A DNA stretch of 64,000 bases from the NCBI RefSeq assembly GCF_000346465.2, contig NC_034010.1, forward strand, positions 14,423,248 through 14,487,247. Reading direction: 5' to 3'. Both the position numbers and the translations under genes were made by a program. Shown in pieces: positions 12,101 through 23,239 of the stretch; the stretch's first letter is position 1; every line of letters starts with the position of its first letter. Origin of the DNA: Prunus persica. Taxonomy: Eukaryota > Streptophyta > Magnoliopsida > Rosales > Rosaceae. The notes under the pieces are model-generated. The model saw only the letters and a list, made by a program, of their open reading frames with translations, was not told the origin of the DNA and did no database searches.

Positions 12101-14950
12101 GTACATCCTTGAGCTACTAAACTTGTTTTGTTTCTTTGAATTTAACTTTGATCAATATTTTTATTCTTGGATACGCGTTTAGTACCGATGACATTATTAT
12201 CTGCCGGTCTTGGAACTACATCCCAAAGTTCATTTATGGTAAACTAATTCAGTTCATAGTCTCATCTGATCCGATTTGAATCTTGAACGTTGGCTTTCTT
12301 AATAGCAAAATTTGTGAGCAATGTGTCCCAAGACTATTTTCTATAATTCTGTATGTTTTACTGATCAAATATAACCACTAATACCAAACCAAATAAATGT
12401 ATCTCAGCTTGGAGGGATGGCAATTTGTTCCCATTTCCTGCTAAACTTGCGGGGGCATGCCTTACTGCCTAGGGATGGGAATACAATCTTCGTCCTCGCC
12501 TTGCTTTCAGGTTTAAGTTCATGAAAATATATATATATATATGTATAATATATATTTTTTCTAGCTAATTCACAATTTTAAGTTTTAATTTGTGTTTATA
12601 ATTTTACTTGTAGTTACTTATTAGCATGATTGTAGAATTATATGTCCTGGTATATAAAATCGTATTTGTTAGCATCTTTATGCACTACGTTATGAGATTT
12701 TATTATTTTATTGGAGAAATAATTTAATAAGAAAGTAACCGGGGCTCCAAATCCCGTGGTAATGGCATCCTAGGTTCCAACCCTCCTAGTTACCATCCCT
12801 AATGCACGCCTGTACTTGGTGATAGGAAGAGAGAACGTAATGCCCAAATTTTGGTATTTTGTAGTGTAATACTAACACCAACACACTGTTCACCCGTTTT
12901 TGGTTTTAATCCTGTGAAGGTAGGATGAAATTCTCTATTGACTCGAAAATCATTGACTGGTCAACAAGTTAACTTTCTTTTTGTGTATGAGCGTGCCACT
13001 GCCAGCAATAAAAACCCTAGTAGACTTTGAAAATAGATAACTTGCTCCCCAAGTTACTGATTCTAAATAAACAATTGTGAATTTGGATAGGGAATATATC
13101 CCAAGTAAGTTCTTTTTCTGTCTCAGGCTGGTGAGGACTTTCATAATTTTTCACAGTACAAAAACTGGTAATTCTGGCTAGAATAAATGATAAGAAAGTG
13201 AATTGTTTTAGGCATAACTCCCTTTTATAAAGCTTAGAAAGGGAAAGACCAATTCTAAAAAGGGCAAAAGAGCGTTGAACTTCAATTTCTGCCTGGATAG
13301 CTGCTTTTGATCCGGACTGGATTGGGTATGTTTGTGCTGGATTGGACCATCAACACCTTCAACTGTAAATCGATATCAATGTTCGAGTTTGGCAAAGCTT
13401 TAATCTATTTCAAGCCCTGGAAGGCTTTTTAAACAGGTAGAATTGGAGCCTCTTCAATCTAAAAGGAGCAGAAGTAGCTGGATTTGATGATTACTAAGCT
13501 GGAACTGCACTATAGTACCTGTTCTGCTTGATCAGGGCTTTCCATAAATTTGTTGAGGTTTTCATATTTGTACCCGGACTCTGCTTGATTTGGCTTATGC
13601 TGAACCAAATTTGTAACGAAATGAATCTCGCTTTGTAGAACTATTTCTCTGAACTGAACTGAAATAAGAGATTGTTGGTTATAGCTGACTTGTTTCTTGT
13701 GGCTCAATGAGCTTTGGTTGCTTCAATGTTTGAAGGCTTTTGAGATCAAGTGATCATTTTGAGTTTGTCATTTGTGACCTTGAGAGTTTTTGTTTTGATT
13801 GATTTTTTGGATGTCTTTATCTGTTCATCATATCTCTTATTTTATAGGAAATGCTGGAATGAGGTTTTTAATCTTTGAATAATGGGCGGCAAATATTTTC
13901 AAAAGGTCTTTCTTTTTAAGGGCCACAAAAATGGGAAGTTATCGATTCTGACAGGGAAAAACCGTCAACAGTCAGTTGCCATGGTGGTCTTTTCCTTGCT
14001 TTTCCCAAAAAAGAAAATCAACCCCTTTTGCTTTCTGTTTGTTCTTTTGTGAAGAAGGAAAGACACAATCTGTTATGATGGTCAGTTTGCTTTTTCTGTT
14101 TGAACAACCCCCTTGCTTCCTACTTATCTTTTGAGATTGTAGTCTGCTTATCTCTTGGAAAGGTCACCTGCTATTGTGCAGAATTTCTCTGTATATAAAA
14201 AGGGATTTTGATCTTTTTTGGTTGCAGAAATTTGGAGAAGTCTTCCTTTTATATCCAACTTCATTAACTCTCTATCAACTCCTCTATGATAGTTGAAATT
14301 TTTGACTTTTTCAAAGTCAGGTAGTCATGTGGGGCTCTTCTGGGAAAACTATTTTTTTAGTAAGAAAAGATCTGCTGACTTGCTTTTGAGATCAAGTGGT
14401 GAGAATTCTTCAGAAGCTGAGCCTAATCCAATTTTTTTAGAGGTTTTTGTCCTGTTTGGTGATGAATTGCATTTAATTGGCAATTGATTTATTTTACTCA
14501 TTTTTTTGTATTCTTAAACTTCTGCCATTTTTGAAAAAAGATGTGGGCCTCTAATATTGATTGGGTTGCTTTCCTTTTCTTCAAAGCCTAAGACTGTTTA
14601 TTTATCATGGGTTTGACAAATTCTAGGCTGGGCTCGCAGAATTTCAAGAAATTAGTCTGGGCTTTCTCTAATTTGGGCTGCTCTTCAGCTTCTTTTAAAT
14701 ATCAAGCCCAGGCTGTGCTCCATGTTTGTGGGCTGCATAAATAGGCTGGGCTCCCAGAATTTAGGCCCAAAAACACACAATCTCTCTTATAAAAGTTTAT
14801 TTATTTATTTACAATGTTTTAGAATGCTTCATAGATAAATTTTTAATTTTTAATCTTCATGGCACCGGATTAAAGAAATTATGAGTCTCACATGCGCGCA
14901 AATTACGAACGAAAATGTTAATGTAATTGATGTCTTCGACTAAATGTTAC
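9183..14950. other. Repeat-rich intergenic stretch without a supported gene
   Basis: After the NAC 3' region (to about 9450) this stretch holds the 241-bp duplication, ATCGATA-like words (10870-10970), two pieces beginning like (T)AGGGATGRCAA near 11170 and 12414 that resemble decayed hAT-type ends, a short AT run at about 12530-12560, and about 1.6 kb (13150-14770) of sequence I could not assign. Frames such as 11495-11791 and 13510-13707 match nothing I know. Confidence 0.5.
10100..10580 (+). repeat. 241-bp tandem duplication
   Basis: A unit starting TGTTGCTTAAT at 10100 is repeated at 10341. Shared words include CACTATTATTTTTTAAGCATGG, broken here as CACTATTATTTTTTAAG, plus TTGGTTTACATCTTTAATT and GCGTACCATGT. 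The copies differ at scattered positions, so the duplication is not recent. It lies in a very AT-rich stretch (about 9640-10980) of repeat origin that I cannot classify. Confidence 0.8.
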
Positions 14951-14959
14951 CTATGTTTC

Positions 14960-15725
14960 AAATTTTTTTTTTTTGGGTGAACAAGGGAGGGGTAAGTATC
15001 CCCAACAACCAAAGAAACTAAACAACACAAATCATACGAGGTTTGGACAACCACAGCAGGTCATCCACCAACACAGAGCCAAGCCAATCAGGAGCCTCAT
15101 CAAGCATATACAAACCTAGATCTAGGTTATGACTCCCAACTAGCCAATATGTCTGCAACAATGTTCTTCTCCCTATAAATATGATAAATCTCAAACTTGT
15201 TTAGGATCCCCACGCAACTGGACACCAAAGCAGCAAGAGGATGAAGGAGGAGAAGATTGTGTTGTTGGATTAGCTAAACTGCGATAGCAGAATCCATCTC
15301 AATGATGAGTTTAGACATTCTACTATCAGCAGCAAGCTTCAAACCAAAGAGCAGACCTCAAAGTTCAGCTTCCAGCACCTGGCCTATCCCTAAATTAATA
15401 GCAAAACCACCATTCCACTCTCCAAGTGAATTTCGAAGGACCCCTCTAGCACCAATACATCCAAAAGTAGCCTATCGAGAACCATCCACATTGAGCTTGA
15501 AGGTACCATGAACAGAAGGGCTCCAAGCAAGAAAAACTTGTGTTTTCACAGTGGCTTTAGTAGTGATAGTAGAAGCGTTAATCTAGTCATGAACCACTAA
15601 GAAAATAACCATCCTAGGACAAAAAGGCAGCTCAATAACAGAGTTAAAAACATGATTATTTCTCCACTTCCAGATGAACCAACAAGCAAACACAAAAGTT
15701 TGATGAACCATTAAATCAATAAATT
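14960..15725 (-). mobile_element. LINE 3' fragment with ribonuclease-H-like domain (degenerate)
   Basis: Reading the minus strand from about 15710 to 15130 gives ACWFIWKWRN, typical of the region after the zinc-binding reverse-transcriptase domain, then FKLNVDGSR, FGCIGARGVLR, GGFAINLGIGQVLEAEL, LLFGLKLAADS, LIIEMDSAIAV and IYHIYREKNIVADILA. This is the RVT_3-type ribonuclease-H domain found at the end of plant LINE open frames. Several in-frame stops break it. A T-run at about 14960-14972 on the plus strand is the element's poly(A) tail, which marks its 3' end. Confidence 0.85.
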
Positions 15726-15829
15726 TAGAGTTGTTTGATAACTATTTCAAGGTGGGTCTAATGGTCACTAAGTTGGGACAAGAAGTCACTCTTTTAGGCC
15801 CGTGGTTAAGGGGGCGGGTTTGATTGTTT

Positions 15830-16080
15830 ATTTTATGCCTAGAAAAGGAACTTTTATTAAAGACAAATGCATACATTAGCATCTCCAACTAAGGTATTAA
15901 ACAACCATACTGGAGGTACAAAGTCCCAATAAAAACTACCACCTACTCTACATGCAAAAGATGTAACCTCGTGAGCAGCTTTGTTACAACTATGAGGTGC
16001 ATATACAAAGGTTACTTTCTAGATTTCTCGAATCACAGCCAGGATGTTGAAAAGAATACTATCCACCTCCACATCCATAG
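15830..16080 (-). mobile_element. 5'-truncated LINE insertion with target-site duplication
   Basis: The minus strand encodes APHSCNKAAHEVTSFACRVG, FYWDFVPPVWLFN and a C-terminal DANVCICL followed by a stop, the usual end of a plant LINE ribonuclease-H domain. The fragment is flanked by a 16-bp near-identical direct repeat, GCGGGTTTGATTGTTT at 15814-15829 and GCGAGTTTGATTGTTT at 16081-16096, as expected for a LINE target-site duplication. Only about 250 bases of the 3' end were inserted. Confidence 0.8.
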
Positions 16081-16133
16081 GCGAGTTTGATTGTTTGAAG
16101 GGAAAGTTTAGGGGTCAACAGATTGGGTACAAG

Positions 16134-16606
16134 CAGTGACAACCCTGAACAGGGGTAGTGAGTGCGACTATCCTGGGCCTATTGCCCAGGGGGGCCAAAT
16201 TTATTTTATTTTATATTTTATAAAGAGGTATATTATATTTATTATATATATTTTTAATATTTTAAAAAAAAGTAACATGGGGTGTTTCAACTATTTAAGC
16301 TCTAATTGATTGCAAATTTGGAAGTTTTAAGTTTGTTGTTATGGAGGGGGATTCCTCAAATTCCAAGTTATATCGTTCTTTGTTTATTATTTGAAGTATT
16401 AAATTTCATTGGATTTCCTTATACTGTTTCTGATTTCAAGTAACAATGATTTTTGAAAAAACAACAATCTGGAAATCAAAAATGAAAAAGAAAAAGAAAT
16501 GATTGAATTGTTACAAGTATTTATCTTGTTTAAGGATTAGAATTTTCAGTTAATTCGAATAAGTTAAATCTTGATTGAAAAATGAGAGTGAGTCTAGCAC
16601 TTAAAG

Positions 16607-16640
<34 letters not shown>

Positions 16641-16695
16641 AGGGCCTAATCTTTTACATTTATCATGGGGCTTGAAAAATTTAGGACCGTCCCTG
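16134..16695. mobile_element. Short non-autonomous hAT-like element (562 bp)
   Basis: The element is bounded by an exact 8-bp duplication GGTACAAG at 16126-16133 and 16696-16703. Its ends are imperfect inverted repeats: CAGTGACAACCCTGAA at the left and, read inward from the right, CAGGGACGGTCCTAAA (11 of 16 match). An 8-bp duplication with CAG-starting ends is the hAT pattern. There is no transposase; the inside is AT-rich with a TA microsatellite at about 16612-16637. Confidence 0.8.
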
Positions 16696-17436
16696 GGTAC
16701 AAGGTTCATTGGGGCGAGTCAAGGGCGGTGCCACTGGGGCACTTATGTGTGTCTTGTTGTCATGTGTACGAATTTGATAGTCATTATAGAGTGGTTGAGA
16801 GGTAACAGATGTATCCGCTTGCTCTAGGTGTTGATTCTCATATCATGGTTTCAATTTTGACTTAGTTCAACTATAATGAAATTTTGAAGTAACACTTATC
16901 TAATGCGGAACTTAAAAAAAATATTTTTCTTGAGATCAAATTGTTAATTTAATGTCATAGAATAAAAGTGTTTATTGCAAAGAGAGTATAGCATTTTTGT
17001 TGCTGAATTTTTTTAGAATTATGATGAATTTGTGATGAAGTTTGAGTGTGGAGATCTAGAGGTAGTGGTGCAATTTCTTTTAGGGAGCTTTAGTTTTAAA
17101 ACACAATATAGTTTACTAATTTGGAAGATATGAATACAATTTCATCTAATTAGCATAAGGCCAAAGACCAAAATGTAGTACCTAATTTTACAAACAACTA
17201 CACCAAACTTGATTTTGTAATATATATTCAGTTATACAATATTTATATAAACAATCAACAGTTTAAAAAAAAATTAAAATAAAATCATTTCAACTTATTC
17301 ACACAAAAAATGAAAATAAAAACAGAAACTGCAACAAAACTACAATGTAGATATCAATTATGTTAAAAATAAAATAAAAACAAAAACAAAAACAGCTACA
17401 AAAGCAAAATGGAGGAACCAAGATGAAAGTAACAAA

Positions 17437-17576
17437 ATGGAAACTGCGACGCAGAAACAGAAATTGCAATGTAGAAGCGGAAACTGCAATGCATAAACGG
17501 AAACCGCAATACAGAAATGGAAACCGCAATGCATAAAAGGAAACTACAATACAAAAATGGAAAGTGCAATGCTGAG
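17437..17576 (+). repeat. 20-bp minisatellite, seven units
   Basis: Seven consecutive 20-base units have a consensus close to ATGGAAACYGCAATGCATAA. Scattered further copies of the ACTGCAATGCAG-like core occur from about 17310 to 18040, so the array belongs to a larger region seeded with this word. Confidence 0.9.
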
Positions 17577-17682
17577 TTTGGAAAAAAAGCTCAGCTCTAG
17601 AGTTAAACAAAACAAAACAATATTTTTTATTTATATACATGTTGGTAAAATACTTTGTTTCTAACAATGCAGTTTCTGAAAG

Positions 17683-17990
17683 TCCAATTTTGAGTTCCCT
17701 TGCTCTTGGGTAGTTCTACTCATCTCTTGCCTACCCAATTCCTCATTTAGGTAGTCTCTACTCTTCAAATTGGTGAGGTTGAAGGCCAAGGAAAGAACAA
17801 AAATTAAATTGTAATTAAATGAAAACTGTAATGCAGTTTCCAAAACTGCAATATAGTCTAATTTTGAGTTCCCTTGCTCTTGGGTAGTTCTACTATTCTC
17901 TTGCCCACCCAATTCCTCATATGGGTAGCCTCTACTCTTCAAATTGATGAAGTTGAAGGCCAAGGAAAGAGCAAAAATTCAATTGTAATT
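17683..17990. repeat. 174-bp tandem duplication with an open minus-strand frame
   Basis: The sequence from about 17683 recurs from about 17857 (TGAGTTCCCTTGCTCTTGGG at 17691 and 17865, offset 174). On the minus strand both copies are open in one frame and encode a repeated ~34-residue segment ending TTQEQGNSKLD, with LKSRGYPYEELGGQE or LKSRDYLNEELGRQE before it. I do not recognise the peptide. No start context, splice structure or promoter supports a gene. Confidence 0.7.
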
Positions 17991-18110
17991 ACCAAAACTA
18001 CAATGTAGTTTGTGCAAAATTACAATGCAAAACCTGTGTAAAATTTCACTGAACTAAAGCTTAAATGGTATTGCAAAATATCATATGACAGTGATGGCAT
18101 CAACCATTTT

Positions 18111-18204
18111 CAAATCAAGACAAATGCATAGTAAATGAGCTTTATAATCAGAAGTTGCTTATTTCAAATCAAGACAAATGCATAGTAAGTGAGCTTTATA
18201 TCAT
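18111..18204 (+). repeat. 54-bp tandem duplication
   Basis: CAAATCAAGACAAATGCATA begins at 18111 and again at 18165, followed in both by GTAARTGAGCTTTATA. The second copy is shorter. Confidence 0.85.
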
Positions 18205-18291
18205 GGAAGAGTTGTTTATTTCATATAGAATAGACCTAACAAGTTCTCAGTAGACATAAACAGGGAATAAAAATGAAGCAATTCAAATTAC

Positions 18292-18460
18292 CTTCATACA
18301 CCAGCCAGCCCACATATCATTATATCTTCCAATTGGCTCACCAATACCTATGAGTCCAAAGTACATTGTTGGTCCAATCAGTTCACGGTTGAGTGCCAAG
18401 TTTATACCACACATAGGAAATAGAGTTCCCCCACGTATGGTCAAAACTACATCAATAAAC
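18292..18460 (-). pseudogene. UDP-arabinopyranose mutase (RGP) exon, minus strand
   Basis: Minus-strand translation gives [46 protein letters not shown] and MWAGWCMK. This is the conserved core of the reversibly glycosylated polypeptide/UDP-arabinopyranose mutase family (UDP-Arap to UDP-Araf, Golgi/cytosol face). It is bounded by TTTTTTCAG at its start and AAG|GTAATT at its end, so it looks like a whole exon with its splice sites and not a processed copy. The preceding exon of the gene lies nearby on the opposite strand (18585-18795). The gene is therefore rearranged and very unlikely to be functional. Confidence 0.8.
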
Positions 18461-18584
18461 CTGAAAAAATTCAAGAAGAAATGAACATGCAATTATGTAA
18501 AAACTGGCTTTTCAATAGTAATTAGTCCAGTTTAAAAGGAAAGAAAAGGGAAAAAGAAGCATACAATCAGTAATTTGTGTAATT

Positions 18585-18795
18585 TGGGATCAATGCACTC
18601 GAACAACATATAAACTTGCTAAATCCATCAACTCCTCTATTTTTCAACACTCTTTATGATCCATACAGAGAAGACACAGACTTATTATGTGGATATCCTT
18701 TTAGTTTCCGTGGGGGTGTACCTACAGCTGTTTCTCTTGGCCTGTGGCTCAACATCCCTGACTATGATGCTCTACCCAGCTTGCCAATCCTCTAG
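18585..18795 (+). pseudogene. UDP-arabinopyranose mutase (RGP) exon, plus strand
   Basis: Plus-strand translation gives [47 protein letters not shown] and [15 protein letters not shown], then a stop. In intact family members this segment comes directly before the segment found on the minus strand at 18292-18460. No further exons of the family were recognised, so this is a gene fragment. Confidence 0.8.
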
Positions 18796-19655
18796 AAAGG
18801 AACACTAGGTATAAAATAGTGATAATAACAGCAAGAATCACATATAATATTCATAACATATATTGCTTGTTTTGAAATAAGACAAAACCTAGATCAAACA
18901 CAATATGTTTAACAATATGCTAAACAATTGCTTATTATGCTCCAAATACAACAATCCCAATAAAAATCCCTCACAGTTTTATTACCCAAAACCCAAAAAT
19001 TGACAAAAGTGTTAAACAACAAACCCATTATTAACCTAGAACTCCATATCCTAAAAAACTTGTATTAGAGTTGTATCAACTATGGAATCAGCTTTAAAAG
19101 AAAAGAAAGCTCCCTCTGCGAGAACTCTGGCTTTGATTTCACCTGCATCTGCATCTTCCCGTCTCCTTCCAATGGATTCTTGTCTCCCACCCTGCTTCTT
19201 CAGCTATTGTTGGCTTAATCATATCCGACACCGCCTCCGTGATCTCTTGTACAAGATCTAATTTTGGCAAAGGCTCTTAAAAAAGGGTAAAATTGTATTT
19301 TATCTCTATAATTTAGACAAGCCCAACGAATCTTGGCCTCCTCTTTGGCCTAATTCAAAATAACAATTCTTTCATAGGTATTAAAACCCAAACTAAAATA
19401 CCCAATGTCTCAAATACTAATTAGTAAAGTTAATTATGTCTAATACATAATTTTTCTTTTATTTTATGCCCTTTAAGAGCACTTCCACTCATTTACCATG
19501 GCAAATGGTAAGGGGAGACAAGGGCTGTTACTATTCATGTGAATAGTGCATGCCCTTGCAAAAAGGCTTATTATGTTTCTACCCATTGCCATGGTAAAGG
19601 ACAAATACTATTCACTTTAATTTTTTTATTTTTTATAACTTAAACGATTAATTTG

Positions 19656-19875
19656 GATAAGATTTTCGGTTGCCACATGTCAATATTTATTATAAAATTC
19701 ACATCTCATATTTCAGATAATATTTTTGGTTGCCATGTGTCCATAGTTATTATAAAATTCACATCTCATATTTCAGATAAGATTCTCAGTTGCCACGTGT
19801 CGATATTCATTATAAAATACAAGTCTAAGATTTCAGATAAGATTTTCACCTCTAAAATTACGCCACGTGTCAACT
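19656..19875 (+). repeat. 60-bp tandem repeat carrying G-box-like sites
   Basis: Units of exactly 60 bases start at 19656, 19716 and 19776, with a partial fourth from 19836. Each full unit has TTGCCACATGTC, TTGCCATGTGTC or TTGCCACGTGTC at the same place, and CGCCACGTGTCAA follows the fourth. CACGTG is the plant G-box core. The array sits about 230-440 bases upstream of the Harbinger transposase start, so a promoter role is plausible but only inferred. A TATA-like CTATAAAA is at about 19892-19899. Confidence 0.8.
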
Positions 19876-20094
19876 CTATCTTCTAAATCCCTCTATAAAA
19901 CCAGAGCCTCAATTCAGACCTCTCACACCATATCCTCTCTATCCTTTCATTTCTCAGATTGTAGAAAACACATTCCACTCTCAATGTCTTACACGAGGAG
20001 GTGCTTGGAGAGACAAGAGTGAGAAATTGAAGAAAGAATGAGCAAACGAGCTGAAGAAGAAAGGGAGGAGGAATAAGATGATGATCAAGTTGCC

Positions 20095-20311
20095 ATGGTA
20101 GTGGGTATGCTCCATCTATCAAGCCAAGGCCGTCACCGTGGTTCACAAGTCGGCCGTGACCTAAACATGGACAGATGTAGGTATTCTCAGGGTAAGAATC
20201 TTTTGAAAGATTACTTTATTCCAAATTCGTTGATTAGGGAAGGTCGTTATAACAATCGTATGATTAACTGTTATACGGAAATGCAATCTTCTTATGTTCA
20301 TGAATGACGTC
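20095..20311 (+). pseudogene. Harbinger-type transposase, N-terminal remnant
   Basis: From the ATG at 20095 the frame reads SSQGRHRGSQVGRDLNMDR, CRYSQGKNLLKDYFIPNSL and ending SSYVHE with a stop, which resembles the start of plant Harbinger transposases (charged R-rich opening, then a YFxxNSL segment). The whole catalytic centre is missing. The frame meets the retrotransposon duplication ACGTC at 20307-20311, and the other side of the insertion carries the C-terminal end (30198-30254) in the same phase. The central deletion therefore happened independently of the retrotransposon insertion. Confidence 0.65.
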
Positions 20312-20768
20312 TGTTTATACCAGAATCAACAGCCAATAAAAGCAAGACATGTGCACAAAGATAGCATCGGCGAGGAAGCCCTCGGCACCCAGGTCTGCAG
20401 ATCTCGCGATTAGGGCAAAATCACCCTATGGACACGTGGAGCACCCACAGTGAATGTCAACAGTCCTACATTGAAATTCTACACAACATGCACACCTCTT
20501 AAGGCTTATAAAAAGGGGCACAAGTCCCAAAATGGAGGTTACTGGAACTTGCGGCATTCTAGCCATAGCTCTGTCCAGATTACTTACTAAATTCATACTT
20601 ACTTAAGCATCGGAGAGCCTTTGGCCGGTACCACAACGGTGTCTTAGGTCTTACCGAGCGTTTCTTATCTTGTAGATAAGGTGCTCTTGCCGAGGCCCAA
20701 AGAATTTCGAAGGCCTAGACATCACTAAGTTGGTCCCAGAAGTGCCAAACTACCTTTTTGCATCAATA
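20312..20768 (+). repeat. 5' LTR of the Ty3/gypsy element
   Basis: It starts TGTTTATACCAGAATCAA and ends GCATCAATA (the final CA is mutated compared with CATCAACA in the 3' copy). A TATA-like CTTATAAAAAGG is at about 20513-20524. By eye it differs from the 3' LTR at roughly 50 of 457 positions. Confidence 0.95.
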
Positions 20769-20790
20769 GTTTGGCGCCGTTTGTGGGAAA
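20769..20790 (+). promoter_or_regulatory. Primer-binding site
   Basis: GTTTGGCGCCGTTTGTGGGA follows the 5' LTR directly. TTTGGCGCCGTxTGTGGGAA is the form commonly seen in plant Tat-type Ty3 elements. The tRNA was not determined. Confidence 0.8.
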
Positions 20791-20959
20791 TGATTTTAAT
20801 CGACCCATTATCCCTATCACATAGGGACCACATCAGTACCTGTATTTTTGCCAGAAGAGGGATGACCGTTCGGAAGGCAAAGCGGAGCTAGCCCAACGCT
20901 ACTCCTTTGCACTCCCTTTGGCAATTTACCAGTAAGACAAATAATTGTCAAAGCCGAGC

Positions 20960-22140
20960 TCCTAGCCCAAATCACTTCTCTTCTGCAGGACATGATAAAA
21001 TTGCAGGAACATAACAATTTTCTCTCATCCAAAGTAGATAAGACCCAGCAGCTGCTCAATCAGCAACAGACACAAAATATCCAAACTACACAATCCTCTC
21101 AGAGCCTGCAGACTCCAAGTCGAAAGAATAAGGGTAAAAAGGGGGGCAAAGGCAACGCTCGCGCCCTCCAAACACCTAGTAGTTCCAGCCCCAAAAGGTA
21201 AACCCCACCTGCCGAAGAAGGTTTATACCGACTGCCGCCATCAGCTGATAGATCGGGAAGCTAGAAAACAAAGGTCACCGATCAGAATTGGGGCGCATCT
21301 CCAAGACTCACGAATGAGGATTCTTGGAAATAAATCCCCAATCCGAAAGGTGTAGAGTCTAAAATCCACTGCAGAATTTAATCACGAGTACGTCCCTTTT
21401 TAAAATCTAAGGGTCCACCTATCGTTTGGCAACGCCAACGCGATACTCTAAGGTTAATCCAATAAGGTCATAGAGACATTCGGTGGATTATGGATCAGAG
21501 GAGATTCCTAGCCTAGACCCCGTCATTCGACTCCTTTTCCAGAAGGTCCAAAAAATGGAAGATGACCGAACCCGTTATCAAGAACTTGACTGGGGGAAGC
21601 TTCGTCCAAGACCATTCACCGAACACATCAAGCACTCTAGACAGGACAGGGATGTGCAGCCACTGCACATACCATTTTATAGCGGAGTAGAAGATCCCTT
21701 GACGCATTTCCACTCGTTCCAGTCTGCCGTAAGGTGCAAAGGTCTCAATGACGAAGGGCAGCGCTTGCTGTTTCCATCTGTGCTTGCCGGAGTGGCTTTA
21801 AATTGGTTCTACAGATTGGAACCAGGAACGGTAGACTCCTTCGATGAGTTGAAATAAATCTTCCTCAATCATTTTATGATCCAAACAGACCGTATGTATT
21901 CTACCGATGACTTGTACACCATTCGGCAGAAGGAGGATGAGCCTTTAAGAGAATATGATGTGCGTTTCAGTCATGAGTACTTGAGGTGTCCGGAGACTGA
22001 TGACAGGGCAGCCCACGACGCCTTCAAGAATGGCGTTCGATTCTCACACTTTCGGTACTTGGTGCATAGTAGCAACTGGCATACCTATGACGAGTTAATG
22101 AAGCAAGCAACAACCCACGCAAAGGCCGAATAATTTGACT
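20960..22140 (+). pseudogene. Retrotransposon gag, broken
   Basis: Two frames (21483-21857 and 21876-22133) encode a Retrotrans_gag-type domain, with PLHIPFYSGVEDPLTHFHSF, LLFPSVLAGVALNWFYRLEP and FDELK, then EPLREYDVRFSHEYLRC. A stop after FDELK separates the parts. An upstream frame (20992-21201) rich in Gln, Ser and Lys may be the N-terminal part. Gag would form the particle shell; here it cannot be made as one protein. Confidence 0.85.
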
Positions 22141-22787
22141 CAAAATTCTGGCCTTCGGCTCAGCAGAAGGAGACAAGGCTGAAGTATTATTCAGCACAAG
22201 GATCACCATACGTTCCGATTGAAAGAATAAGCGAAAGGACAACTCGGACTCTCGGTAGGGACACTCAAAGAAAGGAAAGGGTAAATACGGTCGAAATGAC
22301 CACCCGGTGCCTCTACCGAATCATGATCGAGGTCAGGAAGTTTTCACTTTGCTCAACACCGCTTACGAGGCTGTACTCATGAACGAGCACGAGATAATAC
22401 AAAAAGCCGGCCAATCAGAAACCCAATCGACAGGATAATCGGGATATTGGAAAGTTTTGCCAATATCATCAGCACAACAGTCACAATACCAAAGAATGCA
22501 TAAGTCTGAGGAAAGTCGTCGAATGATTGATTTGGGAGGGCAGGCTGCCACAGGCATCGGTTCTAAATGCAAACCGGCAGATTAATATGATCAGCACCAT
22601 TAGCGGAGGCCCAACTTTGGCAGGTATATCCAACCGTTCGAGGAAACAATACGTCCGTGCTGCATAATACCCTCAGGTCTTCTGCATCGAGATAAATCGG
22701 CACCATAAACTGCCGAAGATTCGATGGGAACCCATCACCTTCTACGAGAAGGAGGAGGAAAGGATCTTTTACTCCCATGATGACCCA

Positions 22788-23225
22788 ATGATCATCCGAG
22801 CGGAGATTGCCGACTTTGATGTAGGTAAGGTGCTAGTTGATACTGGGAGTTCGATAAACGTGATTTTTGCCGATGCATTCTGTGAGTTGGGAATAGACGA
22901 TAGCCACGTCAACCAGCAATTGACGCCCATACTCAGTTTCTCTAGGGATCTGGTTCAGCTGATTGGAAGCGTTAGTCTGCCTATCGCCTTCGGCGTTGCC
23001 CCACGAAAAACAATGATATATGACCAATTCCTCATTGTCGATTGCCCAACGGCATACAATGTCATAATAGGACAAACGGCACTCACCGGGATCAAGGCCC
23101 ATCAGCTCCCTCACATGTTACTCATGAAATTTCCAACCTGCCACGACATAGGTGCAATCCAGGGAGACCAATTGAGCGCGCAAACCTGCTATGCGATGAC
23201 GTTCAAATCGACAGCCGAACGGTAG
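22788..23225 (+). pseudogene. Retrotransposon protease region
   Basis: The frame contains the aspartic-protease signature VLVDTGSSINVIFADAF and the second family motif YNVIIGQTALTGIKA. It is open over 145 residues but is separated from gag and reverse transcriptase by stops. The element's protease would process the polyprotein. Confidence 0.85.
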
Positions 23226-23239
23226 AGGACCCATCGACG

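Noticed and set aside
12412..12805. Possible hAT-type MITE with AGGGATGGCAA-like ends
   Set aside because: The ends are suggestive, but no matching 8-bp flanks were found, so the borders are not supported.
19883..20146. Minus-strand frame overlapping the Harbinger transposase start
   Set aside because: It lies opposite the recognised transposase N-terminus and resembles nothing known.
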